This document shows, piece after piece, positions 6,600 to 12,095 of a stretch of DNA of 12,095 nt. The DNA is taken from contig CAZKTS010000101.1 of the NCBI GenBank assembly GCA_964555735.1, positions 1 through 12,095 on the forward strand. Direction: 5' to 3'. The notes beneath the pieces are model-generated. The model saw only the letters and a list, made by a program, of their open reading frames with translations. It was not told where the DNA came from and ran no database searches. This DNA comes from CAZKTS01 sp964555735. Lineage in GTDB: Bacteria; Actinomycetota; Acidimicrobiia; IMCC26256; PALSA-555. Every line of letters begins with the position of its first letter. Positions within the stretch are counted from its first letter, which is position 1. The translations under genes were made by a program, and so were the position numbers.

Positions 6600-7244
6600 G
6601 TGGAAGACCGAGACACACCTGGCCTCTACCTCGAGATGACCGAGCAGACGTCCGACGCCTACGCGTCGACACGCGTCGACGACGTCCTCGGCATGGACGG
6701 CGTCGAGCGCGCCACGTGGTGGCGCAACGCCAAGCGGGACCGCAAGGACCTCCCCCGCGTCCTGCCCGAGTTCGACACGCTCGGCGTGTACGAGGTCGAG
6801 AAGGGCTTCACGCCGCCGTCGACGCCCGATGGCATCACCGGGCACCACTTCGAGCGCACGCCGCGGCCGGGTCAGGGGCGGCTGAGCGGGAAGCCGACCG
6901 TCGGGCTGTCGCTCGTGCTGATCAGCCCGAAGGACCCGGCGCGTGCGCAGGAGCTGCGCGACTGGGGCGACTTCGTGCACATCTCGTGGATCTCGGCCGT
7001 CGGCGTGCCCGGCTACACGATGATCACGCCGTACGAGAACGCGTCCGGTGGCGACCCGAAGTTCATGCACTTCTACGAGATGGACACCGAGGATGCCGAG
7101 CACTCGTACAAGCTGATGACCCCGCTGGTCGAGGCGCGCTTCGGCGTGCAGGGCAGCGAGCCGTTCCAGTACTGGGGCTGGCACGATCAGCTCCGGATCA
7201 TGTACGTGAACACGTTCGTGCGCGTGGGCGCACGCGGCGGCTGA
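6600..7244 (+). CDS. Protein with two tandem ferredoxin-like (dimeric alpha/beta barrel-type) halves
   Basis: I do not recognise this 214-residue protein by name. Its first half (about 8-68) runs from a strand LYLEMTE through a helix and WWRNAKRD to a strand FDTLGVYEV. The second half (about 100-178) runs VGLSLVLISP, a helix DPARAQELRDWGDF, then GYTMITPYEN, KFMHFYEMD and a helix AEHSYKLMTPLVE. Both halves look like beta-alpha-beta-beta-alpha-beta ferredoxin-like units such as EthD or DABB domains, fused in tandem. The C-terminal WGWHDQLRIMYVNTF closes the fold. Such domains often form small-molecule binding barrels or mono-oxygenase-like active sites; no catalytic residue can be named. It precedes the nitroreductase by one base. 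The start is GTG just after a -10 box. The fold is an inference from pattern only. Confidence 0.72.
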   Translation: MEDRDTPGLYLEMTEQTSDAYASTRVDDVLGMDGVERATWWRNAKRDRKDLPRVLPEFDTLGVYEVEKGFTPPSTPDGITGHHFERTPRPGQGRLSGKPTVGLSLVLISPKDPARAQELRDWGDFVHISWISAVGVPGYTMITPYENASGGDPKFMHFYEMDTEDAEHSYKLMTPLVEARFGVQGSEPFQYWGWHDQLRIMYVNTFVRVGARGG

Positions 7245-7245
7245 C

Positions 7246-7845
7246 GTGCCCGACTTCTTCGAGGTGGTGCTCGGCCAGCGCGCGTGCCGCGACTTCTCCG
7301 AGCAGTCCGTCGACGACGACGTGATCGCCCGCGTGCTGGAGGCCGCCACCCATGCCCCCAGCGCCGAGAACAAGCAACCGTGGGTGTTCGTCGTCGTGCG
7401 CGACGAGGGCATCCGCAACCAGATCCACGACCTCGGCGAGACCGCGTGGAACCAGGGTGGCCGCGCGTTCTCGGAGACGCGGATCCCGGCAGGGCTGCTC
7501 GCCGACGTGCACAAGGGCTTCGCCGAGGGCGGCTACCGGCGCGCGCCTGTCGTCGTGGTGGTCGCCGCTGACACCGAGCGGGCCCACCCGGCGACGATCG
7601 GGTCGTCGATCTTCCCCGCGACACAGAACCTGCTGCTCGCGGCCAACGCCGTCGGCCTCGGGTCGGCGCTCACCACCATCACGAGTGCCTTCGGTGCCGA
7701 GATCCGCGCGCTGCTCGATCTGCCCGAACACGTCGCACCGCAGGCCGTCGTCCCGCTCGGCTACCCCACGAAGCCCCTCGGCCCACCCCGCCGCGAGCCC
7801 TTCGCCGACCACACCCATCGCGACCGGTACGGCACCGCCTGGTAG
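7246..7845 (+). CDS. Nitroreductase family protein (FMN-dependent)
   Basis: This 199-residue protein has the expected length and motifs of the nitroreductase superfamily. QRACRDFSEQSV (11-22) holds the FMN-phosphate-binding arginines, THAPSAENKQPWVFVVV (35-51) the next conserved loop, ATQNLLLAANAVGLGSAL (125-142) the central helix and glycine turn, and PLGYPTKPLGPPRREP (170-185) the usual C-terminal GYP motif followed by a proline-rich tail. Members use FMN and NAD(P)H to reduce nitro groups, quinones, enones or to dehalogenate, usually as cytoplasmic dimers. The GTG start is one base after the stop of the preceding gene, so the two are almost certainly co-translated and may form one reaction unit. 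The substrate is unknown. Confidence 0.9.
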   Translation: MPDFFEVVLGQRACRDFSEQSVDDDVIARVLEAATHAPSAENKQPWVFVVVRDEGIRNQIHDLGETAWNQGGRAFSETRIPAGLLADVHKGFAEGGYRRAPVVVVVAADTERAHPATIGSSIFPATQNLLLAANAVGLGSALTTITSAFGAEIRALLDLPEHVAPQAVVPLGYPTKPLGPPRREPFADHTHRDRYGTAW

Positions 7846-7847
7846 GC

Positions 7848-7877
7848 GCGCGAGGCCGTCGCGCAGGGCTCAGAGCC
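7848..7877 (+). terminator. Two short hairpins after the nitroreductase stop
   Basis: GCGCGA (7848-7853) pairs with TCGCGC (7859-7864) across five bases, directly after the stop codon, and GGCT (7867-7870) pairs with AGCC (7874-7877) across CAG. Neither is followed by a T-run. They may help stop transcription together with the larger dyad downstream. Confidence 0.3.
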
Positions 7878-7879
7878 GC

Positions 7880-7926
7880 TTCTTGGCACGTTGAGTGTCA
7901 TATGGGCTGACGGAACGTGCCAAGAA
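7880..7926. repeat. Perfect 13-bp inverted repeat between convergent genes
   Basis: TTCTTGGCACGTT (7880-7892) is the exact reverse complement of AACGTGCCAAGAA (7914-7926), with a 21-base spacer that itself holds GTCA and TGAC arms. GC is about 51 percent, far below the surroundings. The position, 34 bases past one stop and 24 before the other, suits a bidirectional terminator. An operator or a small mobile hairpin element is also possible. Confidence 0.7.
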
Positions 7927-7950
7927 CGGGCCCTGGCCCTTGACCTTGAC

Positions 7951-9005
7951 CTAGAGCGCGACCGTCGCGCCGCCGTTCGCCGAGGAGGTCCGAATGGCGT
8001 CGAGGACGCGCATCGAGGCGAGACCGTCGACGAAGGTGGGGACGGGGACGGCGTCCGGGACGGGGCGGCCCTCGACGCCGGCGAGCAGCACCTCGCACAG
8101 GCGCGTGTACGGGCCGAGCTCGAGGTGGGTGAACTTCTCGCGTGGGTCGTCGCTCTCGGCGGGTGGCGCGGGAAGCGCGAGGTCGTCGGGCACCGGGAGT
8201 CGATGCGGGCCGTCGGCATCGGCGAGCCACACCTCGTCGCCATCGATCCACAGCGTGCCCGTGGTGCCCGCCACCCGCGTCATCCCCGCGAGGGGCCCCA
8301 GGCGGCGGCGGTCTGCTGGAGCACGCCGTCGACGCCCGACGCGAGCCGGAAGCGCACGGTGAACGAGTCCTCGGCAGCGTCGGTGCGGTCCGACACGAGG
8401 TCGAGCCGGGCACTCACCTCGGTGAACTCGCCCAGCCATGAGCGGATCTGGTCGACGACATGCGAGCCCGATGCACCGAGCCACCCTCCCCCGGCGTCCT
8501 CGTCGAACCACCATCGCGGCACCTTGGCCGCGGGGTCGGCGACGAGCGGCACGTACGACACGAACGACGCGAACCGTGGCCGGCCGATCCGGCCCTCGGC
8601 CAGCGCCCGCGCGGCGGTGGCACGGTCGGTGGCCCACCGAAACTCGTGTCCCACGAGGTGCGTCACGGCTGCGGCCTCGGCGGCGTCGAGCATCGCCTGG
8701 GCCTCGGTGGCGTCGAGCGCGAACGGCTTCTCACAGAGCACGTGCTTGCCGGCCCGCGCGGCCGCGATCGCGAGCCCGGCGTGGGTGTGCGGCGGCGTCG
8801 CGATGGACACCGCGTGCACGTCGTCCCGCGCCAACACCGCGTCGAGGTCGGTCGTGCCCTCGGCCACGCCGAGCCGCTCGGCCCGCCGCGCGGTCCGCTC
8901 CGCATCCCGCCCGATGAGTGCCACCACCTCGAACCCCGCGGCCCGCAGCGCGGGCACGTGCACCCGCGACCCGAAGCCGGTGCCGATGACGACCGCACCG
9001 GGCAC
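7951..9005 (-). pseudogene. Gfo/Idh/MocA oxidoreductase, interrupted by a one-base frameshift
   Basis: The N-terminal part (9005 to 8280, 241 residues) has the NAD(P)-binding GTGFGS (8-13), the hallmark catalytic CEKP (91-94) and GSHVVDQIRSWLGE (180-193) of the substrate domain, then hits TGA at 8282-8280. The C-terminal part continues in another frame from about 8299 to 7951, beginning GPLAGMTRVAG, and ends GGATVAL. Adding one C in the GGGGCCCC run (8292-8299) would restore one protein of about 351 residues, the normal family length. The cause may be a sequencing error, a real mutation or, less likely, a -1 ribosomal shift. Intact relatives oxidise or reduce sugars, inositols and related compounds. 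It starts at GTG, three bases after the stop of the D-2-hydroxyacid dehydrogenase, as the last gene of the operon. Confidence 0.85.
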
Positions 9006-9008
9006 GGC

Positions 9009-9944
9009 TCAGTAGCCCTCGTCGACGTCGACCACGCCCTCCAGCGGCTCGCCGGCCACATAGCGGCGCAGGTTGTCGAGGAAGATCTCGCGCAGGCGGT
9101 CGAACGCGACGGGCGACGACCACGACACGTGCGCGCTGAGGTGCACCTTCGGGTGCTCGAACAGCCAATGACCCGCCGGCAGCGGCTCGGGATCGACCGT
9201 GTCCAGGCTCGCGAACCCGACCCGGCCGTCGTCGAGCGCGACCCGCAGCGCGTCCTGGTCCACCAGGCTCCCCCGGGCGATGTTGACGATGTGCACGCCC
9301 GGCTTCACCTGGTCGAACGCCGCGGCGTCGAGCAGCGCCGCGGTCGCGTCGGTGGCCGGGGCCGCGATCACCAGGTGGTCGGCGGTGGCGAGGAGGTCGG
9401 GCAGGTCCTTCGCGAGCTCGATCCCCGGCGGCGCGCCCTGGGCGTGGTTGCGCCGCACCGCGCGCACCCGGGTGTCGAACGCGAGCGACCGTTGGGCGAC
9501 GGCGCGGCCGATGCCACCCAGGCCGACGATGCCGACGGTCTTGCCGGCGAGCTCACCGAGCGACGCGAGGTTCCAGTGCTCGGGCACGTCGTCGAGCCAT
9601 GTCTCGGGGAAGTGCTTCTCGAACGCGAGCATCGATCCGAGCACGAACTCGGCGATGGGGATCGCGCTCGCACCACGCGAGCAGGTCACGGTCCGTCCCG
9701 TCAGCTGCTCGCGCGGCCACGCATCCACGCCGGTCCCCGGCAGGTGCATCCACTGGATGCCCAGCTCGTCGAGCCGGTCGTAGATGTCGAGGCCGACCCA
9801 TCCGCCGAAGAGGACGTCGAACTGCTCGCCCTCCGGCACCGGGTCGCCGATCGGCAGCGTCGTCACCTCCACGCCGTCGATCGCCGCGGCCGCGGCGGCG
9901 ACGTCGTCGCCCATCAGGTTCAGCAGTCGCACGGTCGTGGTCAT
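9009..9944 (-). CDS. D-isomer-specific 2-hydroxyacid dehydrogenase
   Basis: This 311-residue protein shows the family layout. The NAD-binding GLGGIG (141-146) follows GELAGKTVGIV. The substrate and nucleotide arginine is R224 in NIARGSLVD, the paired acidic residue is E253 in DPEPLP, and the catalytic histidine is H272 in LSAHVSW. GTGVDAW (70-76) and RGASAIPIAEFVLG (90-103) form the substrate-domain motifs. It would interconvert a 2-hydroxy acid and a 2-keto acid with NAD(H). The ATG at 9944 overlaps the stop of the TIM barrel gene as TGATG, which favours it over the GTG one codon earlier. Substrate identity is open; glyoxylate, hydroxypyruvate and phosphoglycerate-type acids are all handled by this family, and the protein lacks the long C-terminal ACT domain of SerA. 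Confidence 0.92.
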   Translation of the reverse strand: MTTTVRLLNLMGDDVAAAAAAIDGVEVTTLPIGDPVPEGEQFDVLFGGWVGLDIYDRLDELGIQWMHLPGTGVDAWPREQLTGRTVTCSRGASAIPIAEFVLGSMLAFEKHFPETWLDDVPEHWNLASLGELAGKTVGIVGLGGIGRAVAQRSLAFDTRVRAVRRNHAQGAPPGIELAKDLPDLLATADHLVIAAPATDATAALLDAAAFDQVKPGVHIVNIARGSLVDQDALRVALDDGRVGFASLDTVDPEPLPAGHWLFEHPKVHLSAHVSWSSPVAFDRLREIFLDNLRRYVAGEPLEGVVDVDEGY

Positions 9945-10585
9945 CACGTCCCCATCAGTGATCGGACCCGGTCCTGGAGCGCCACCGCCCAGTCCACGGG
10001 GTCGTCGAGCGGCCAGCCCTGCTCGGGCAGGTCGAAGTACTCGATCGAGAGGCAGCCCTCGTACCCGAGGTCGTCGAGGCGCGCGAGGACCGCGGCGAAG
10101 TCGACGACACCCGACGGGTCGTCGGGATGCACCTGCGTGTGCCCCGGCTTCCCCTGCCGGAGCTGCACGTGGTCGGCGTACTCGAGCATCTCGAGCGGGT
10201 CACCTCCCCAGTCGGCGACGTGGCCGGTGTCGACGAGCAGGCGCAGGCCGGGCACCGCGCGCATCATCTCGCGTGCCGAATCCAGGGAGTTGACCGTCGC
10301 GCCGGCCCAGGGCTCCAGCAGCGCGCCCGGCGACCGGGCGAACCAGCGCACCGTGCGCTCCCACATGTCGCCGCCGCGCGCCGGCGCCGGCGTGGTGCAC
10401 CACCCAGGCTGCGGCTTCGGGAACGAGGTCGGACACCCGACCGGCAACGACAGCGTCGACGGGTCCACCTCCGTCGACACGTCGATGTGCTCGAACCCGA
10501 GCGCTCGCGCCCGCGCGGCGCGCTCGACGACGTCGGGCTCGGACCAGAAGACGACGTCGACGCACCCCAAGCGATAGGTGGGCAC
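9944..10585 (-). CDS. Xylose-isomerase-like TIM barrel protein (sugar phosphate isomerase/epimerase), compact
   Basis: The 213-residue protein has the metal-binding landmarks of the AP endonuclease 2/xylose-isomerase-like barrel: E91 in LLEPW, D119 and H122 in LLVDTGHVADWGG, H139 in DHVQLRQ and E182 in LSIEYFD. The first strand, RLGCVDVVFW, and GFEHIDVST (30-38) fit strands one and two. Relatives include IolE, IolI and ketose epimerases. At 213 residues it is shorter than the usual 260-290; the stretch between strands two and four (about 40-85) is condensed and Pro-rich, so some barrel elements may be missing. The start at GTG 10585 is 11 bases after the SDR stop. It overlaps the next gene by one base. 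Family is likely; reaction unknown. Confidence 0.85.
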   Translation of the reverse strand: MPTYRLGCVDVVFWSEPDVVERAARARALGFEHIDVSTEVDPSTLSLPVGCPTSFPKPQPGWCTTPAPARGGDMWERTVRWFARSPGALLEPWAGATVNSLDSAREMMRAVPGLRLLVDTGHVADWGGDPLEMLEYADHVQLRQGKPGHTQVHPDDPSGVVDFAAVLARLDDLGYEGCLSIEYFDLPEQGWPLDDPVDWAVALQDRVRSLMGT

Positions 10586-10596
10586 GGGCGCCGCGA

Positions 10597-11502
10597 CTAC
10601 TTCTTGTCGCCCGAGTACTCCATGCCGCCCGGCATCACCATGCCGACGTGCTGGAGGTGCTGGCCGAGCACCTGGTCGAAGTGCTCGGCGACGAGCGACG
10701 GCGTCCAGCCGCCGTCGCGCCACATGAACGCCACCTGCTTGGGGTGCTGGAAGATCGTGTACGCGAAGTCGGTGCGGCCGAGGATCTGGCCGTTCACGTG
10801 ACCGGCCTGCTCCGACGCCAGGTACGTGACCAGCGGCGCGTTGAGCGACGGGTCCTGCTCCGGTGGCGGCGCCTCGCCCGAACGCTCGAAGAGCGCCGCG
10901 GTCATGCGCGTGGCCCCGGCCGGGGCCACCGCGTTCACGGTGACGCCGTAGCGGCCGAGCTCCATCGACCAGATGAAGGTGAGGCCCATGAGCGCGGCCT
11001 TCGCCGCGCCGTAGTTGGTCTGGCCGAAGTTGCCGCGCAGCCCGGCCGACGACGTGATGTTGATGATGCGGCCGTACCCCTGGTCCTTCATCAGCGGCGC
11101 GGCGTGGCGCGCGGTGTTGAAGGAGCCCTTCAGGTGCACCGCGAGGACGGCGTCGAAGTCCTCTTCCGACATCTTCACCAGCGTGCGGTCGCGCACGATG
11201 CCGGCGTTGTTGACGAGGATGTCGATCTTCCCGAACGAGTCGACCGCGGTCTGGACGATGTTGGCCGCGCCGTCGAAGTCGGTGACCGAGTCGTAGTTGG
11301 GGACCGCCTCGCCACCCTGCTCGGCGATCTCCTTGCACACCTGGACCGCCGGGTCCTCTTCCGTACCTTGGCCGTCGAGGCTGACGCCGACGTCGTTGAT
11401 GACGACCTTGGCACCCTCGCTCGCCATCGACAGCGCGAACTCCCGCCCGATCCCCCGCCCCGACCCCGTGACCACGGCCACCCGGCCGTCCAGCAACCCC
11501 AT
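10597..11502 (-). CDS. Short-chain dehydrogenase of the HSD17B4/(3R)-hydroxyacyl-CoA dehydrogenase type
   Basis: This 301-residue SDR begins MGLLDGRVAVVTGSGRGIG, with the TGxxxGxG cofactor motif at 12-19. D37 in INDVG indicates NAD rather than NADP. NNAG is at 98-101, the catalytic serine is S151, and Y164 and K168 form YxxxK. INDVGVSLDG and NNAGIVRDRTLVKM resemble the dehydrogenase part of peroxisomal multifunctional enzyme 2 and mycobacterial HSD17B4-like proteins, which oxidise (3R)-hydroxyacyl-CoA to 3-ketoacyl-CoA. The C-terminal extension after residue 230, with GRTDFAYTIFQHPKQ, is also as in that subgroup. AGGAG lies eight bases before the ATG, the clearest ribosome binding site in the window. 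It follows a MaoC hydratase, its natural partner, here as a separate gene rather than a fusion. Confidence 0.93.
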   Translation of the reverse strand: MGLLDGRVAVVTGSGRGIGREFALSMASEGAKVVINDVGVSLDGQGTEEDPAVQVCKEIAEQGGEAVPNYDSVTDFDGAANIVQTAVDSFGKIDILVNNAGIVRDRTLVKMSEEDFDAVLAVHLKGSFNTARHAAPLMKDQGYGRIINITSSAGLRGNFGQTNYGAAKAALMGLTFIWSMELGRYGVTVNAVAPAGATRMTAALFERSGEAPPPEQDPSLNAPLVTYLASEQAGHVNGQILGRTDFAYTIFQHPKQVAFMWRDGGWTPSLVAEHFDQVLGQHLQHVGMVMPGGMEYSGDKK

Positions 11503-11510
11503 CAGCCCCG

Positions 11511-11515
11511 CTCCT
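11511..11515 (-). promoter_or_regulatory. Strong ribosome binding site of the SDR gene
   Basis: AGGAG on the minus strand lies eight bases before the ATG at 11502 and fixes that start. A small GC hairpin, GGCGC (11516-11520) with GCGCC (11524-11528), stands directly upstream of it. Confidence 0.7.
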
Positions 11516-11553
11516 GGCGCTGCGCGCCGGGCCGCTCGGGCCACGGCTCGGGT

Positions 11554-11572
11554 GCCGCACGATACGTGCGGC
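11554..11572 (-). other. Intercistronic hairpin between MaoC and SDR genes
   Basis: GCCGCACG (11554-11561) and CGTGCGGC (11565-11572) form a perfect 8-bp stem with a three-base loop. It lies in the 88-base gap, the longest within this operon, and has no T-run. It could process, stabilise or attenuate the message. A TATCGT sequence across the loop could also be an internal -10 box. Confidence 0.5.
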
Positions 11573-11590
11573 CCTGGTCCTCGCCTCTGG

Positions 11591-12010
11591 TCACAGCGCT
11601 GCGGTCGCGGTGCCGGTGAGCACCTCGTCGCCGGACTGGTTGGTGACGGTGCACTCGACGTCGACGAGCTGCTCCCCACCCTCCTCGCGCTTCGCGGTGA
11701 CCTTCGACGAGCAGGTGAGCGTGTCGCCTGGCCACACCTGCTTCGCGAAGCGGACGTCGAAGCGACGCAGCGCCTCGGGGCCGAACCAGTCCTTCACGAC
11801 CCGGGCCATCAGGCCGGCGGTGAGCATGCCGTGACCGAAGACCGACGGGTTGCCCACCTGCGTGGCGATCGTGTCGTCGTGGTGCATCGGGTTGAAGTCG
11901 CCGGAGGCACCCGCGTACCGCACGAAGTTGGTGCGAGAGAGGTTCTCGACGACGAGGGGCGTCGCCTCGTCGCCGACCGAGATGGCGTCGTAGCTGATGG
12001 TCGAGGTCAT
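11591..12010 (-). CDS. MaoC-family (R)-specific enoyl-CoA hydratase
   Basis: This 139-residue single hot-dog domain protein contains the hydratase-2 motif YAGASGDFNPMHHDD (32-46), giving the catalytic pair D38 and H43. FGHGMLTAGLMAR (58-70) is the usual second conserved block, and FAKQVWPGDTL (88-98) the third. It would hydrate trans-2-enoyl-CoA to (3R)-hydroxyacyl-CoA, the substrate of the SDR encoded next. The single-domain length is like bacterial PhaJ or actinobacterial Htd-type hydratases; dehydratases of type II fatty acid synthesis are the main alternative. The ATG is seven bases after a TACGCT -10 box and has no Shine-Dalgarno, so a leaderless message is likely. It is the first gene of the five-gene operon. 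Confidence 0.93.
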   Translation of the reverse strand: MTSTISYDAISVGDEATPLVVENLSRTNFVRYAGASGDFNPMHHDDTIATQVGNPSVFGHGMLTAGLMARVVKDWFGPEALRRFDVRFAKQVWPGDTLTCSSKVTAKREEGGEQLVDVECTVTNQSGDEVLTGTATAAL

Positions 12011-12068
12011 GCGGCGGAGCGTACAACGAAACGTGACACGGACGTCAGGGCCGCCCTAGCCTCCCGCC
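12011..12068. promoter_or_regulatory. Divergent overlapping promoters
   Basis: For the plus strand, GTGACA (12033-12038, close to TTGACA) and TAGCCT (12057-12062) are 18 bases apart, with the ATG six bases further on. For the minus strand, TACGCT (12023-12018) lies seven bases before the MaoC ATG, with a weaker CTGACG (12048-12043) 19 bases upstream. The two promoters interlock within 58 bases, and GACGTC (12041-12046) is a palindrome between them where a regulator could bind. Confidence 0.55.
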
Positions 12069-12095
12069 ATGGCCAAGTCGGCGCCGAAGGCCGCG
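12069..12095 (+). CDS. Start of an unidentified gene
   Basis: Nine codons, MAKSAPKAA, run to the end of the window. The start is supported by a good promoter whose -10 box lies six bases upstream, implying a leaderless transcript, and by the absence of a Shine-Dalgarno. The product cannot be named from nine residues. Confidence 0.5.

Noticed and set aside
5788..6672. Longer version of the COG0212 protein starting at 6672
   Set aside because: The extra 42 residues are Arg- and Ser-rich, overlap the divergent gene and its promoter, and have no family resemblance.
7846..7950. tRNA or small RNA gene in the convergent gap
   Set aside because: No cloverleaf, T-loop or CCA end can be drawn; the dyads are better read as terminators.
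8460..10577. Open frame of 705 codons on the plus strand
   Set aside because: It runs opposite three well-recognised genes and shows no domain; it is a GC-driven artefact.
11516..11550. Possible third copy of the 52-bp hairpin repeat
   Set aside because: It is GC-rich with a short dyad, but does not align with the two copies beyond a few bases.
9944..11560. Single long minus-strand frame that would fuse the TIM barrel gene to upstream sequence
   Set aside because: The upstream part overlaps the SDR gene in another frame and is nonsense-like; the barrel homology starts at the GTG at 10585.

Overview
The window reads as chromosomal DNA of a high-GC actinobacterium. Many genes start with GTG, genes are packed into short overlapping operons, and several starts sit 6-8 bases after a TANNNT -10 box, the arrangement of leaderless actinobacterial transcripts. 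The gene content (several acyl-CoA and beta-oxidation enzymes, an FMN nitroreductase family protein, an MTHFSD-like COG0212 protein) would fit an Acidimicrobiia-type or mycobacteria-related lineage, but that placement is inference. I see no rRNA, tRNA, CRISPR, IS element or phage gene.

Left part (1-2807). The tail of a GNAT acetyltransferase faces a 66-residue cold-shock protein (minus strand), followed by a VOC-family protein (minus). Just past the stop codons of the cold-shock and VOC genes lie two copies of a 52-bp hairpin-forming repeat, 47/52 identical. The cold-shock leader can fold so that its ribosome binding site is buried. Divergent from the VOC gene is a large unrecognised protein with an N-terminal cysteine-rich (zinc-ribbon-like) part, a perfect six-fold DDE tract and a propeller-like body.

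Middle part (2842-7845). A minus-strand operon runs from a COG0212/MTHFSD-like protein to an AMP-forming acyl-CoA ligase to an acyl-CoA dehydrogenase; the last two overlap by one base. This would activate a carboxylic acid to its CoA thioester and then desaturate it. Divergently, a plus-strand pair encodes a protein with two tandem ferredoxin-like halves and a nitroreductase family protein separated by one base. The plus and minus transcription units around 7846-7950 converge on a perfect 13-bp inverted repeat of unusually low GC.

Right part (7951-12010). A five-gene minus-strand operon encodes a MaoC hydratase, an HSD17B4-type short-chain dehydrogenase, a compact xylose-isomerase-like TIM barrel protein, a D-2-hydroxyacid dehydrogenase and a Gfo/Idh/MocA oxidoreductase. 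The last gene is broken by a one-base frameshift in a G4C4 run. The first two genes carry out two successive beta-oxidation steps, hydration and oxidation of an enoyl-CoA. The other three resemble sugar or hydroxy-acid enzymes, so the combination is unusual. A 58-bp divergent promoter region separates this operon from a plus-strand gene whose first nine codons close the window.
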